Origin: Escarpia spicata
Lineage: Eukaryota > Annelida > Polychaeta > Sabellida > Siboglinidae
Length of the DNA: 64,000 nt
Reading direction: 5' to 3'
NCBI GenBank assembly: GCA_963995525.1
Contig: OZ023206.1
Location: 9,081,671 to 9,145,670, forward strand
Shown piece by piece: positions 1 to 13,860 of this stretch (the first letter of the stretch is position 1; each line of letters starts with the position of its first letter). The notes below the pieces were generated by a model. That model made no database searches. It was not told the origin of the DNA and saw only the letters and a list, made by a program, of their open reading frames with translations. The translations under genes were made by a program, and so were the position numbers.

Positions 1-279
1 TGCCTGTAGACCTTTTTGAATGGGCCAACATGACCGTGCCCCCTAGACCCTTGAAAATGTGCCCATTCACGTTACAATAAGCTGAAGTTGACGATGCAGT
101 GGTGAAACATTTTCAACAGCATCCCCCCTAATTTTTTTATGTCACCAGTCGAGCCGAGATGGCAGAGAACCTCAAGTTACTGGGACTCAGGAGCAAAATA
201 ATTTCTTCTCCATTTGGTTCATCCCTATAAAGGTTTTGTGCCCCCTTCCCCCCGACTACCCTCACTGGATCTGCCCCTG
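1..279. mobile_element. hAT-like DNA transposon terminus (partial, runs off the left edge)
   Basis: The plus strand at 261-279 ends in CTGGATCTGCCCCTG. Its reverse complement, CAGGGGCAGATCCAG, resembles the CAGNGGCGGATCCAG-type terminal inverted repeats seen in many animal hAT-like elements and their MITEs. The other end would lie left of the window, so neither the paired repeat nor a target duplication can be checked. No transposase reading frame is visible. The family assignment is inference from one terminus. Confidence 0.3.
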
Positions 280-2240
280 TATGCACTGGAACCAGGCAGT
301 TTGGTGGAGCTCAGTCCCACAATGTTACAAAGGGGGCTTACCCCCAATATTGAGTTAGTTTGGTAAAATATGAGTGATCACCATTCCAGTTCCAAATATG
401 AATAATTTTGAATAGTGTAACTTTGTCCTGAAAATAATGTTCAACAACACCCATGCACCCCATGTTTTTTTCGTTGCAAAATTGACAACATAATTCCGGA
501 AAATGTTCAACCTCCCCCGGTCTTCTGATGTCATGTCCGAAGCGTTCGCTGCTGACATGAGATAAGGGGGGTTAGGTTTCAAGATTATTCGCGGTGTTAA
601 GGGTGGTGTAGTGTTGGAGATATTTTGTGCTGTCTGGAGGGGTAGTGTTGGAGAATTGTCATGGGTCAAGTAGTAGGGGTAGTATTAGAGATGTTTCACG
701 GAGACGATGGAGGTAGTATTAGAGATGTTTCACAGAGACGATGGGGGTAGTATTAGAGATTGTTTGTAGTATTGGCAGGGGAGTAGTGTTGAACAGGGGT
801 GATGGAAAGGGGTGTTGCTGCAGATATTTCGTGATCCTCCAATTGTATCACCCCTGACAGTGACCTAAAGTATCAAACATTACAAAATGTTGGGAGGGGG
901 TCCAGGCTTCGACATTAACACTGACCCGCTGTCAAGGCCTGGGTCCCGACACCAATGTCATAGATACATACTTAATGTATACAAGTTGAAGTTATTATAA
1001 ATAACTCCCCAAATCATTGTATCTGTAAATATAACCCACGTGAAGGACCAAGGGTGTTTTGTTCCCAAGTTAACCCAACGCTGGTCACATCCGCTCACAG
1101 ATCAGACGACAGCATTGTGCATCAAGAACTCATACACCCACCTGGCTTTGCTACATTTTTGATACGCCTCTTGTGTTCTGTAACAGACGAGGAATGTAAT
1201 AAGTCAACAGGTAACATAATAATCAATTGGTAATGTAATAAACCAGCTGATAATGTAATAACTATGTAATAAGATGACGACAATGGTGATGTTGGTGACG
1301 ATGATGATAAAGATCAAGAGAATGGAGACAGCACTTTCCATGCCTGGCAACATAGTTTTGTTTAATAGTCAGGAGCGAATTTCTGAAAAAGTGAACCATG
1401 TAGGCATTTCTTACTAGAATCCAAGTAAAGTTTTCATGGTAATCTGGGTATCCTGAATCTAAAAATTAATATTGGCAATCTGTGGGAGGAGTCCTTGACC
1501 CCCTAAATTTTAGAAAACACAAAATAACATTCAATTAACTCACGAATATATACCAACACCCTTCTAATTAGTATAATATTCGTATTTTGATAACGTTTTA
1601 TTAATTTTGAATATAGAATTGACAATTCGTTAGATAGACATTGCTATGTACATCTTATGTGTCACTCAGTGATTATGTTATACAATGAATTGGTTAGATT
1701 ACTAAACATGTACACGCTTTGAATACGATTTTCACAAATTTGTGTACTTGCCTTTACCTATGCCCAATGTTATCATATGTTAGTGTTTGTCTTGTTTTGT
1801 CTCTCAGGTTTGTGCAGTGCTTCTGCCCACCACACTTTAGTCAATTGTTATAGAATGTTTGAACATCAAAGGTGTTTTGACAGGAGAGAGAACTTCATGA
1901 AAAAGACTGCAACGCATTGCTGCTGCAGCATATTCAGTTGTAGTAACAAGGGACCAATGCTGAATAATCTATCAACCTCAAGACCAATGCAACATCAGAA
2001 GCGTTGTATTCCCCAATAAATCGCAAACATGACATCATCAACCCGAGCAAATGTCCAATGAGACTGACATTTTGTATGAGCATCATTTCTCGCGTTCTTT
2101 CTGTTCCTAAATGCCACGTCTCACGATTTTAAACCATTTCTGGATTTCTACAATATTTCATATCCGGCTGAGGCAGCCACCATATATGACACTTCAGCGA
2201 ACTAACATGAGAATTTGATGCACATGATTAGTTTATTATG
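280..2240. other. Low-information non-coding stretch with a small direct repeat
   Basis: No convincing gene is seen. The short open frames at 355-669 (minus) and 1,777-2,019 (plus) have no recognisable domain and are probably chance. A 34-bp direct repeat, starting GTAGTATTAGAG and ending GAGACGATGG, occurs about two and a half times at 679-760. GTAATGTAATAA-like short repeats lie at 1,195-1,275. Confidence 0.5.
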
Positions 2241-2250
2241 GTGTACATGA

Positions 2251-2545
2251 CATGGTTGATGAAGGTGACGTGGGTGATGTAGGTGATGAAAGTGATGTAG
2301 GTGACATGGGTGATGTACGTGATGTGGGCGATGTAGGTGACGTGGGTGACGTAGGTAGCAAAGGTGACGACGGTGATGTAGGGGATGTGGTTGATGTAAA
2401 TGATGTGGGTGATGTAGGTGATGAGGGTGATGTAGGTAACGAAGGTGACATGGGTGGTGTAGGTGACATGGGTGATGTAGGTAACAAAGGTGACATGGGT
2501 GATGGAGGTGACATAGGTGATGAAGGTGATGTAGGTACGTGGGTG
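2251..2545 (+). repeat. Imperfect 9-bp minisatellite (GTGATGTAG-type)
   Basis: The region is an irregular run of GTGATGTAG, GTGACGTGG and GTGATGAAG units. Because 9 is divisible by 3 it is open in frame on both strands (Asp-Val-Gly on plus, Ser-Pro-Thr on minus). That explains the two overlapping frames here without any protein. It ends about 200 bp before the large satellite, with no shared monomer. Confidence 0.85.
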
Positions 2546-2896
2546 ACCTAGGCTAGCACGTAATAGTCACTGATGTGTCATCGATAGAGCAGATACGTCT
2601 TTGCACCATCTAATACACATCAAGGTACGACGACTCTGGACACTCCGAATGGTGATTTGGTCCCTCACTGGTAGAGCCTTGTAGGCTACACAGAAACACT
2701 CACAAGTCACTGCCTTACCTTCGACTTCTTTGTTCAAACTCACAACAGGCATTGGCACTTTAGGGCGTACCGCTTGCACTGGAACATATACATTACACTA
2801 GGCTAGGGTTATAATTCACAGCAGGCATTGGCACTTTAGGGCATACCGCTTGCACTGGAACATATACATTACACTAGGCTAGGTTTATAATTCACA

Positions 2897-5784
2897 GCAG
2901 GCATTGGTACTTTAGGGCGTACCGCTTGCACTGGAACATATACATTACACTAGGCTAGGTTTATAATTCACAGCAGGCACTGGTACTTTAGGGCTTACCA
3001 CTTGCACTGGAACATATACATTACACTAGGCTAGGGTTATAATTCACAGCAGGCATTGGCACTTTAGGGCATACCGCTTGCACTGGAACATATACATTAC
3101 ACTAGGCTAGGTTTATAATTCACAGCAGGCATTGGTACTTTAGGGCGTACCGCTTGCACTGGAACATATACATTACACTAGGCTAGGGTTATAATTCACA
3201 GCAGGCATTGGTACTTTAGGGCTTACCGCTTGCACTGGAACATATACATTACACTAGGCTAGGGTTATAATTCACAGCAGGCATTGGTACTTTAGGGCTT
3301 ACCGCTTGCACTGGAACATATACATTACACTAGGCTAGGGTTATAATTCACAGCAGGCATTGGTACTTTAGGGCATACCGCTTGCACTGGAACATATACA
3401 TTACACTAGGCTAGGTTTATAATTCACAGCAGGCATTGGCACTTTAGGGCATACCGCTTGCACTGGAACATATACATTACACTAGGCTAGGGTTATAATT
3501 CACAGCAGGCATTGGCACTTTAGGGCATACCGCTTGCACTGGAACATATACATTACACTAGGCTAGGGTTATAATTCACAGCAGGTATTGGTACTTTATG
3601 GCGTACCGCTTGCACTGGAACATATACATTACACTAGGCTAGGGTTATAATTCACAGCAGGCATTGTCACTTTAGGGCATACCGCTTGCACTGGAACATA
3701 TACATTACACTAGGCTAGGGTTATAATTCACAGCAGGCATTGGCACTTTAGGGCGTACCGCTTGCACTGGAACATATACATTACACTAGGCTAGGTTTAT
3801 AATTCACAGCAGGCATTGGTACTTTAGGGCGTACAGCTTGCATTGGAACATATACATTACACTAGGCTAGGTTTATAATTCACAGCAGGCATTGGTACTT
3901 TAGGGCGTACCGCTTGCACTGGAACATATACATTACACTAGGCTAGGGTTATAATTCACAGCAGGCATTGGTACTTTAGGGCGTACCGCTTTCACTGGAA
4001 CATATACATTACACTAGGCTAGGGTTATAATTCACAGCAGGCATTGGCACTTTAGGGCGTACCGCTTGCACTGGAACATATACATTACACTAGGCTAGGT
4101 TTATAATTCACAGCAGGCATTGGTACTTTAGGGCGTACAGCTTGCATTGGAACATATACATTACACTAGGCTAGGTTTATAATTCACAGCAGGCATTGGT
4201 ACTTTAGGGCGTACCGCTTGCACTGGAACATATACATTACACTAGGCTAGGGTTATAATTCACAGCAGGCATTGGTACTTTAGGGCGTACCGCTTGCACT
4301 GGAACATATACATTACACTAGGCTAGGGTTATAATTCACAGCAGGCATTGGTACTTTAGGGCGTACCGCTTGCACTGGAACATATACATTACACTAGGCT
4401 AGGTTTATAATTCACAGCAGGCACTGGTACTTTAGGGCTTACCACTTGCACTGGAACATATACATTACACTAGGCTAGGGTTATAATTCACAGCAGGCAT
4501 TGGCACTTTAGGGCATACCGCTTGCACTGGAACATATACATTACACTAGGCTAGGTTTATAATTCACAGCAGGCATTGGTACTTTAGGGCGTACCGCTTG
4601 CACTGGAACATATACATTACACTAGGCTAGGGTTATAATTCACAGCAGGCATTGGTACTTTAGGGCTTACCGCTTGCACTGGAACATATACATTACACTA
4701 GGCTAGGGTTATAATTCACAGCAGGCATTGGTACTTTAGGGCTTACCGCTTGCACTGGAACATATACATTACACTAGGCTAGGGTTATAATTCACAGCAG
4801 GCATTGGTACTTTAGGGCATACCGCTTGCACTGGAACATATACATTACACTAGGCTAGGTTTATAATTCACAGCAGGCATTGGCACTTTAGGGCATACCG
4901 CTTGCACTGGAACATATACATTACACTAGGCTAGGGTTATAATTCACAGCAGGCATTGGCACTTTAGGGCATACCGCTTGCACTGGAACATATACATTAC
5001 ACTAGGCTAGGGTTATAATTCACAGCAGGCATTGGTACTTTAGGGCGTACCGCTTGCACTGGAACATATACATTACACTAGGCTAGGGTTATAATTCACA
5101 GCAGGCATTGGCACTTTAGGGCATACCGCTTGCACTGGAACATATACATTACACTAGGCTAGGGTTATAATTCACAGCAGGCATTGGCACTTTAGGGCGT
5201 ACCGCTTACACTGGAACATATACATTACACTAGGCTAGGTTTATAATTCACAGCAGGCATTGGTACTTTAGGGCGTACAGCTTGCATTGGAACATATACA
5301 TTACACTAGGCTAGGTTTATAATTCACAGCAGGCATTGGTACTTTAGGGCGTACCGCTTGCACTGGAACATATACATTACACTAGGCTAGGGTTATAATT
5401 CACAGCAGGCATTGGTACTTTAGGGCGTACCGCTTTCACTGGAACATATACATTACACTAGGCTAGGGTTATAATTCACAGCAGGCATTGGCACTTTAGG
5501 GCGTACCGCTTGCACTGGAACATATACATTACACTAGGCTAGGTTTATAATTCACAGCAGGCATTGGTACTTTAGGGCGTACAGCTTGCATTGGAACATA
5601 TACATTACACTAGCCTAGGTTTATAATTCACAGCAGGCATTGGTACTTTAGGGCGTACCGCTTGCACTGGAACATATACATTACACTAGGCTAGGGTTAT
5701 AATTCACAGCAGGCATTGGTACTTTAGGGCGTACCGCTTGCACTGGAACATATACATTACACTAGGCTAGGGTTATAATTCACA
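2897..5784. repeat. Tandem block duplication of 19 satellite monomers (2 x 1,444 bp)
   Basis: The order of monomer variants in 2,897-4,340 repeats in 4,341-5,784, offset by exactly 1,444 bp (19 x 76). Diagnostic private variants are the GCACTGGTAC monomer at 2,977 and 4,421 and the TTTCAC monomer at 3,981 and 5,425. The AGCTTGCATTGG monomers also recur in register. A few single-base differences separate the copies, so duplication was followed by some mutation. Confidence 0.9.
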
Positions 5785-7172
5785 GCAGGCATTGGTACTT
5801 TAGGGCGTACCGCTTGCACTGGAACATATACATTACACTAGGCTAGGGTTATAATTCACAGCAGGCATTGGTACTTTAGGGCGTACCGCTTTCACTGGAA
5901 CATATACATTACACTAGGCTAGGGTTATAATTCACAGCAGACATTGGTACTTTAGGGCATACCGCTTGCACTGGAACATATACATTACACTAGGCTAGGT
6001 TTATAATTCACAGCAGGCATTGGTACTTTAGGGCATACCGCTTGCACTGGAACATATACATTACACTAGGCTAGGTTTATAATTCACAGCAGGCATTGGT
6101 ACTTTAGGGCATACCGCTTTCACTGGAACATATACATTACACTAGGCTAGGTTTATAATTCACAGCAGGCATTGGTACTTTAGGGCGTACAGCTTGCACT
6201 GGAACATATACATTACACTAGGCTAGGTTTATAATTCACAGCAGGCATTGGTACTTTAGGGCGTAAAGCTTTCACTGGAACATATACATTACACTAGGCT
6301 AGGTTTATAATTCACAGCAGGCATTGGTACTTTAGGGCGTACCGCTTGCACTGGAACATATACATTACACTAGGCTAGGGTTATAATTCACAGCAGGCAT
6401 TGGTACTTTAGGACGTACCGCTTGCACTGGAACATATACATTACACTAGGCTAGGGTTATAATTCACAGCAGGCATTGGTACTTTAGGGCGTACCGCTTT
6501 CACTGGAACATATACATTACACTAGGCTAGGTTTATAATTCACAGCAGGCATTGGTACTTTAGGACGTACCGCTTGCACTGGAACATATACATTACACTA
6601 GGCTAGGTTTATAATTCACAGCAGGCATTGGTACTTTAGGGCGTACCGCTTTCACTGGAACATATACATTACACTAGGCTAGGGTTATAATTCACAGCAG
6701 GCATTGGTACTTTAGGGCGTACCGCTTTCACTGGAACATATACATTACACTAGGCTAGGGTTATAATTCACAGCAGGCATTGGCACTTTAGGGCGTACCG
6801 CTTGCACTGGAACATAAACATTACACTAGGCTAGGTTTATAATTCACAGCAGGCATTGGTACTTTAGGGCGTACAGCTTGCATTGGAACATATACATTAC
6901 ACTAGGCTAGGTTTATAATTCACAGCAGGCATTGGTACTTTAGGGCATACCGCTTGCACTGGAACATATACATTACACTAGGCTAGGGTTATAATTCACA
7001 GCAGGCATTGGTACTTTAGGGCGTACCGCTTGCACTGGAACATATACATTACACTAGGCTAGGTTTATAATTCACAGCAGGCATTGGTACTTTAGGGCGT
7101 ACCGCTTGCACTGGAACATATACATTACACTAGGCTAGGGTTATAATTCACAGCAGGCATTGGTACTTTAGG

Positions 7173-10100
7173 GCGTACCGCTTTCACTGGAACATATACA
7201 TTACACTAGGCTAGGGTTATAATTCACAGCAGGCATTGGTACTTTAGGGCATACCGCTTGCACTGGAACATATACATTACACTAGGCTAGGTTTATAATT
7301 CACAGCAGGCATTGGTACTTTAGGGCATACCGCTTGCACTGGAACATATACATTACACTAGGCTAGGTTTATAATTCACAGCAGGCATTGGTACTTTAGG
7401 GCTTACCGCTTGCACTGGAACATATACATTACACTAGGCTAGGTTTATAATTCACAGCAGGCATTGGTACTTTAGGGCGTACAGCTTGCACTGGAACATA
7501 TACATTACACTAGGCTAGGTTTATAATTCACAGCAGGCATTGGTACTTTAGGGCGTACCGCTTGCACTGGAACATATACATTACACTAGGCTAGGGTTAT
7601 AATTCACAGCAGGCATTGGTACTTTAGGACGTACCGCTTGCACTGGAACATATACATTACACTAGGCTAGGGTTATAATTCACAGCAGGCATTGGTACTT
7701 TAGGGCGTACCGCTTTCACTGGAACATATACATTACACTAGGCTAGGTTTATAATTCACAGCAGGCATTGGTACTTTAGGACGTACCGCTTGCACTGGAA
7801 CATATACATTACACTAGGCTAGGTTTATAATTCACAGCAGGCATTGGTACTTTAGGGCGTACCGCTTTCACTGGAACATATACATTACACTAGGCTAGGT
7901 TTATAATTCACAGCAGGCATTGGTACTTTAGGGCTTACCGCTTGCACTGGAACATATACATTACACTAGGCTAGGTTTATAATTCACAGCAGGCATTGGT
8001 ACTTTAGGGCATACCGCTTGCACTGGAACATATACATTACACTAGGCTAGGTTCATAATTCACAGCAGGCATTGGTACTTTAGGGCGTACAGCTTGCACT
8101 GGAACATATACATTACACTAGGCTAGGTTCATAATTCACAGCAGGCATTGGTACTTTAGGGCGTACCGCTTGCACTGGAACATATACATTACACTAGGCT
8201 AGGTTCATAATTCACAGCAGGCATTGGTACTTTAGGGCGTACAGCTTGCACTGGAACATATACATTACACTAGGCTAGGGTTATAATTCACAGCAGGCAT
8301 TGGTACTTTAGGGCTTACCGCTTGCACTGGAACATATACATTACACTAGGCTAGGGTTATAATTCACAGCAGGCATTGGTACTTTAGGGCGTACCGCTTG
8401 CACTGGAACATATACATTACACTAGGCTAGGTTCATAATTCACAGCAGGCATTGGTACTTTAGGGCGTACAGCTTGCACTGGAACATATACATTACACTA
8501 GGCTAGGTTCATAATTCACAGCAGGCATTGGTACTTTAGGGCGTACCGCTTGCACTGGAACATATACATTACACTAGGCTAGGTTCATAATTCACAGCAG
8601 GCATTGGTACTTTAGGGCGTACCGCTTTCACTGGAACATATACATTACACTAGGCTAGGGTTATAATTCACAGCAGGCATTGGTACTTTAGGGCGTACCA
8701 CTTGCACTGGAACATATACATTACACTAGGCTAGGTTTATAATTCACAGCAGGCATTGGTACTTTAGGGCGTACCGCTTGCACTGGAACATATACATTAC
8801 ACTAGGCTAGGTTTATAATTCACAGCAGGCATTGGTACTTTAGGGCATACCGCTTGCACTGGAACATATACATTACACTAGGCTAGGGTTATAATTCACA
8901 GCAGGCATTGGTACTTTAGGGCGTACCGCTTGCACTGGAACATATACATTACACTAGGCTAGGGTTATAATTCACAGCAGGCATTGGTACTTTAGGGCGT
9001 ACCGCTTTCACTGGAACATATACATTACACTAGGCTAGGGTTATAATTCACAGCAGGCATTGGTACTTTAGGGCGTACCGCTTGCACTGGAACATATACA
9101 TTACACTAGGCTAGGTTTATAATTCACAGCAGGCATTGGCACTTTAGGGCGTACCGCTTGCACTGGAACATATACATTACACTAGGCTAGGGTTATAATT
9201 CACAGCAGGCATTGGTACTTTAGGGCGTACCGCTTGCACTGGAACATATACATTACACTAGGCTAGGTTTATAATTCACAGCAGGCATTGGCACTTTAGG
9301 GCGTACCGCTTGCACTGGAACATATACATTACACTAGGCTAGGGTTATAATTCACAGCAGGCATTGGTACTTTAGGGCGTACCGCTTGCACTGGAACATA
9401 TACATTACACTAGGCTAGGTTTATAATTCACAGCAGGCATTGGCACTTTAGGGCGTACCGCTTGCACTGGAACATATACATTACACTAGGCTAGGGTTAT
9501 AATTCACAGCAGGCATTGGTACTTTAGGGCGTACCGCTTGCACTGGAACATATACATTACACTAGGCTAGGTTTATAATTCACAGCAGGCATTGGCACTT
9601 TAGGGCGTACCGCTTGCACTGGAACATATACATTACACTAGGCTAGGGTTATAATTCACAGCAGGCATTGGTACTTTAGGGCGTACCGCTTGCACTGGAA
9701 CATATACATTACACTAGGCTAGGTTTATAATTCACAGCAGGCATTGGCACTTTAGGGCGTACCACTTGCACTGGAACATATACATTACACTAGGCTAGGG
9801 TTATAATTCACAGCAGGCATTGGTACTTTAGGGCGTACCACTTGCACTGGAACATATACATTACACTAGGCTAGGTTTATAATTCACAGCAGGCATTGGC
9901 ACTTTAGGGCGTACCGCTTGCACTGGAACATATACATTACACTAGGCTAGGGTTATAATTCACAGCAGGCATTGGTACTTTAGGGCGTACAGCTTGCACT
10001 GGAACATATACATTACACTAGGCTAGGTTTATAATTCACAGCAGGCATTGGTACTTTAGGGCATACCGCTTGCACTGGAACATATACATTACACTAGGCT

Positions 10101-13100
10101 AGGGTTATAATTCACAGCAGGCATTGGTACTTTAGGGCGTACCGCTTGCACTGGAACATATACATTACACTAGGCTAGGTTTATAATTCACAGCAGGCAT
10201 TGGTACTTTAGGGCATACCGCTTGCACTGGAACATATACATTACACTAGGCTAGGTTTATAATTCACAGCAGGCATTGGTACTTTATGGCGTACAGCTTG
10301 CACTGGAACATATACATTACACTAGGCTAGGTTTATAATTCACAGCAGGCATTGGTACTTTAGGGCGTACCGCTTGCACTGGAACATATACATTACACTA
10401 GGCTAGGGTTATAATTCACAGCAGGCATTGGTACTTTAGGGCGTACCGCTTTCACTGGAACATATACATTACACTAGGCTAGGGTTATAATTCACAGCAG
10501 GCATTGGTACTTTAGGGCATACCGCTTGCACTGGAACATATACATTACACTAGGCTAGGTTTATAATTCACAGCAGGCATTGGTACTTTAGGGCATACCG
10601 CTTGCACTGGAACATATACATTACACTAGGCTAGGTTTATAATTCACAGCAGGCATTGGTACTTTAGGGCTTACCGCTTGCACTGGAACATATACATTAC
10701 ACTAGGCTAGGTTTATAATTCACAGCAGGCATTGGTACTTTAGGGCGTACAGCTTGCACTGGAACATATACATTACACTAGGCTAGGTTTATAATTCACA
10801 GCAGGCATTGGTACTTTAGGGCGTACCGCTTTCACTGGAACATATACATTACACTAGGCTAGGTTTATAATTCACAGCAGGCATTGGTACTTTAGGGCGT
10901 ACAGCTTGCACTGGAACATATACATTACACTAGGCTAGGTTTATAATTCACAGCAGGCATTGGTACTTTAGGGCGTACCGCTTGCACTGGAACATATACA
11001 TTACACTAGGCTAGGGTTATAATTCACAGCAGGCATTGGTACTTTAGGACGTACCGCTTGCACTGGAACATATACATTACACTAGGCTAGGGTTATAATT
11101 CACAGCAGGCATTGGTACTTTAGGGCGTACCGCTTTCACTGGAACATATACATTACACTAGGCTAGGTTTATAATTCACAGCAGGCATTGGTACTTTAGG
11201 ACGTACCGCTTGCACTGGAACATATACATTACACTAGGCTAGGTTTATAATTCACAGCAGGCATTGGTACTTTAGGGCGTACCGCTTTCACTGGAACATA
11301 TACATTACACTAGGCTAGGTTTATAATTCACAGCAGGCATTGGTACTTTAGGGCTTACCGCTTGCACTGGAACATATACATTACACTAGGCTAGGTTTAT
11401 AATTCACAGCAGGCATTGGTACTTTAGGGCATACCGCTTGCACTGGAACATATACATTACACTAGGCTAGGTTCATAATTCACAGCAGGCATTGGTACTT
11501 TAGGGCGTACAGCTTGCACTGGAACATATACATTACACTAGGCTAGGTTCATAATTCACAGCAGGCATTGGTACTTTAGGGCGTACCGCTTGCACTGGAA
11601 CATATACATTACACTAGGCTAGGTTCATAATTCACAGCAGGCATTGGTACTTTAGGGCGTACAGCTTGCACTGGAACATATACATTACACTAGGCTAGGG
11701 TTATAATTCACAGCAGGCATTGGTACTTTAGGGCTTACCGCTTGCACTGGAACATATACATTACACTAGGCTAGGGTTATAATTCACAGCAGGCATTGGT
11801 ACTTTAGGGCGTACCGCTTGCACTGGAACATATACATTACACTAGGCTAGGTTCATAATTCACAGCAGGCATTGGTACTTTAGGGCGTACAGCTTGCACT
11901 GGAACATATACATTACACTAGGCTAGGTTCATAATTCACAGCAGGCATTGGTACTTTAGGGCGTACCGCTTGCACTGGAACATATACATTACACTAGGCT
12001 AGGTTCATAATTCACAGCAGGCATTGGTACTTTAGGGCGTACCGCTTTCACTGGAACATATACATTACACTAGGCTAGGGTTATAATTCACAGCAGGCAT
12101 TGGTACTTTAGGGCGTACCACTTGCACTGGAACATATACATTACACTAGGCTAGGTTTATAATTCACAGCAGGCATTGGTACTTTAGGGCGTACCGCTTG
12201 CACTGGAACATATACATTACACTAGGCTAGGTTTATAATTCACAGCAGGCATTGGTACTTTAGGGCATACCGCTTGCACTGGAACATATACATTACACTA
12301 GGCTAGGGTTATAATTCACAGCAGGCATTGGTACTTTAGGGCGTACCGCTTGCACTGGAACATATACATTACACTAGGCTAGGGTTATAATTCACAGCAG
12401 GCATTGGTACTTTAGGGCGTACCGCTTTCACTGGAACATATACATTACACTAGGCTAGGGTTATAATTCACAGCAGGCATTGGTACTTTAGGGCGTACCG
12501 CTTGCACTGGAACATATACATTACACTAGGCTAGGTTTATAATTCACAGCAGGCATTGGCACTTTAGGGCGTACCGCTTGCACTGGAACATATACATTAC
12601 ACTAGGCTAGGGTTATAATTCACAGCAGGCATTGGTACTTTAGGGCGTACCGCTTGCACTGGAACATATACATTACACTAGGCTAGGTTTATAATTCACA
12701 GCAGGCATTGGCACTTTAGGGCGTACCGCTTGCACTGGAACATATACATTACACTAGGCTAGGGTTATAATTCACAGCAGGCATTGGTACTTTAGGGCGT
12801 ACCGCTTGCACTGGAACATATACATTACACTAGGCTAGGTTTATAATTCACAGCAGGCATTGGCACTTTAGGGCGTACCGCTTGCACTGGAACATATACA
12901 TTACACTAGGCTAGGGTTATAATTCACAGCAGGCATTGGTACTTTAGGGCGTACCGCTTGCACTGGAACATATACATTACACTAGGCTAGGTTTATAATT
13001 CACAGCAGGCATTGGCACTTTAGGGCGTACCGCTTGCACTGGAACATATACATTACACTAGGCTAGGGTTATAATTCACAGCAGGCATTGGTACTTTAGG

Positions 13101-13860
13101 GCGTACCGCTTGCACTGGAACATATACATTACACTAGGCTAGGTTTATAATTCACAGCAGGCATTGGCACTTTAGGGCGTACCACTTGCACTGGAACATA
13201 TACATTACACTAGGCTAGGGTTATAATTCACAGCAGGCATTGGTACTTTAGGGCGTACCACTTGCACTGGAACATATACATTACACTAGGCTAGGTTTAT
13301 AATTCACAGCAGGCATTGGCACTTTAGGGCGTACCGCTTGCACTGGAACATATACATTACACTAGGCTAGGGTTATAATTCACAGCAGGCATTGGTACTT
13401 TAGGGCGTACAGCTTGCACTGGAACATATACATTACACTAGGCTAGGTTTATAATTCACAGCAGGCATTGGTACTTTAGGGCATACCGCTTGCACTGGAA
13501 CATATACATTACACTAGGCTAGGGTTATAATTCACAGCAGGCATTGGTACTTTAGGGCGTACCGCTTGCACTGGAACATATACATTACACTAGGCTAGGT
13601 TTATAATTCACAGCAGGCATTGGTACTTTAGGGCATACCGCTTGCACTGGAACATATACATTACACTAGGCTAGGTTTATAATTCACAGCAGGCATTGGT
13701 ACTTTATGGCGTACAGCTTGCACTGGAACATATACATTACACTAGGCTAGGTTTATAATTCACAGCAGGCATTGGTACTTTAGGGCGTACCGCTTGCACT
13801 GGAACATATACATTACACTAGGCTAGGGTTATAATTCACAGCAGGCATTGGTACTTTAGG
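7173..13860. repeat. Tandem block duplication of 43/45 satellite monomers (3,268 and 3,420 bp)
   Basis: Block one (7,173-10,440) and block two (10,441-13,860) carry the same series of monomer variants. From about 7,500 the offset is 3,420 bp (45 x 76); at the left end it is 3,268 bp (43 x 76). Block two has two extra monomers (a TTTCAC unit and an ACAGC unit near 10,820-10,910). Shared rare variants include the TCATAATTC units at 8,050-8,590 and 11,470-12,010, and the ACTTTATGG unit at 10,285 and 13,705. The blocks abut directly. Confidence 0.88.
9109..9990. repeat. 152-bp dimeric higher-order repeat inside the satellite
   Basis: Six consecutive dimers alternate a GGCAC/AGGG monomer with a GGTAC/AGGT monomer, starting near 9,139 and stepping by 152 bp. 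The same six dimers recur 3,420 bp downstream within the duplicated block. Dimers therefore formed before the larger block duplication. Confidence 0.85.

Noticed and set aside
2236..2551. Asp-Val-Gly or Ser-Pro-Thr repeat protein
   Set aside because: A 9-bp minisatellite is open in frame on both strands by arithmetic alone.
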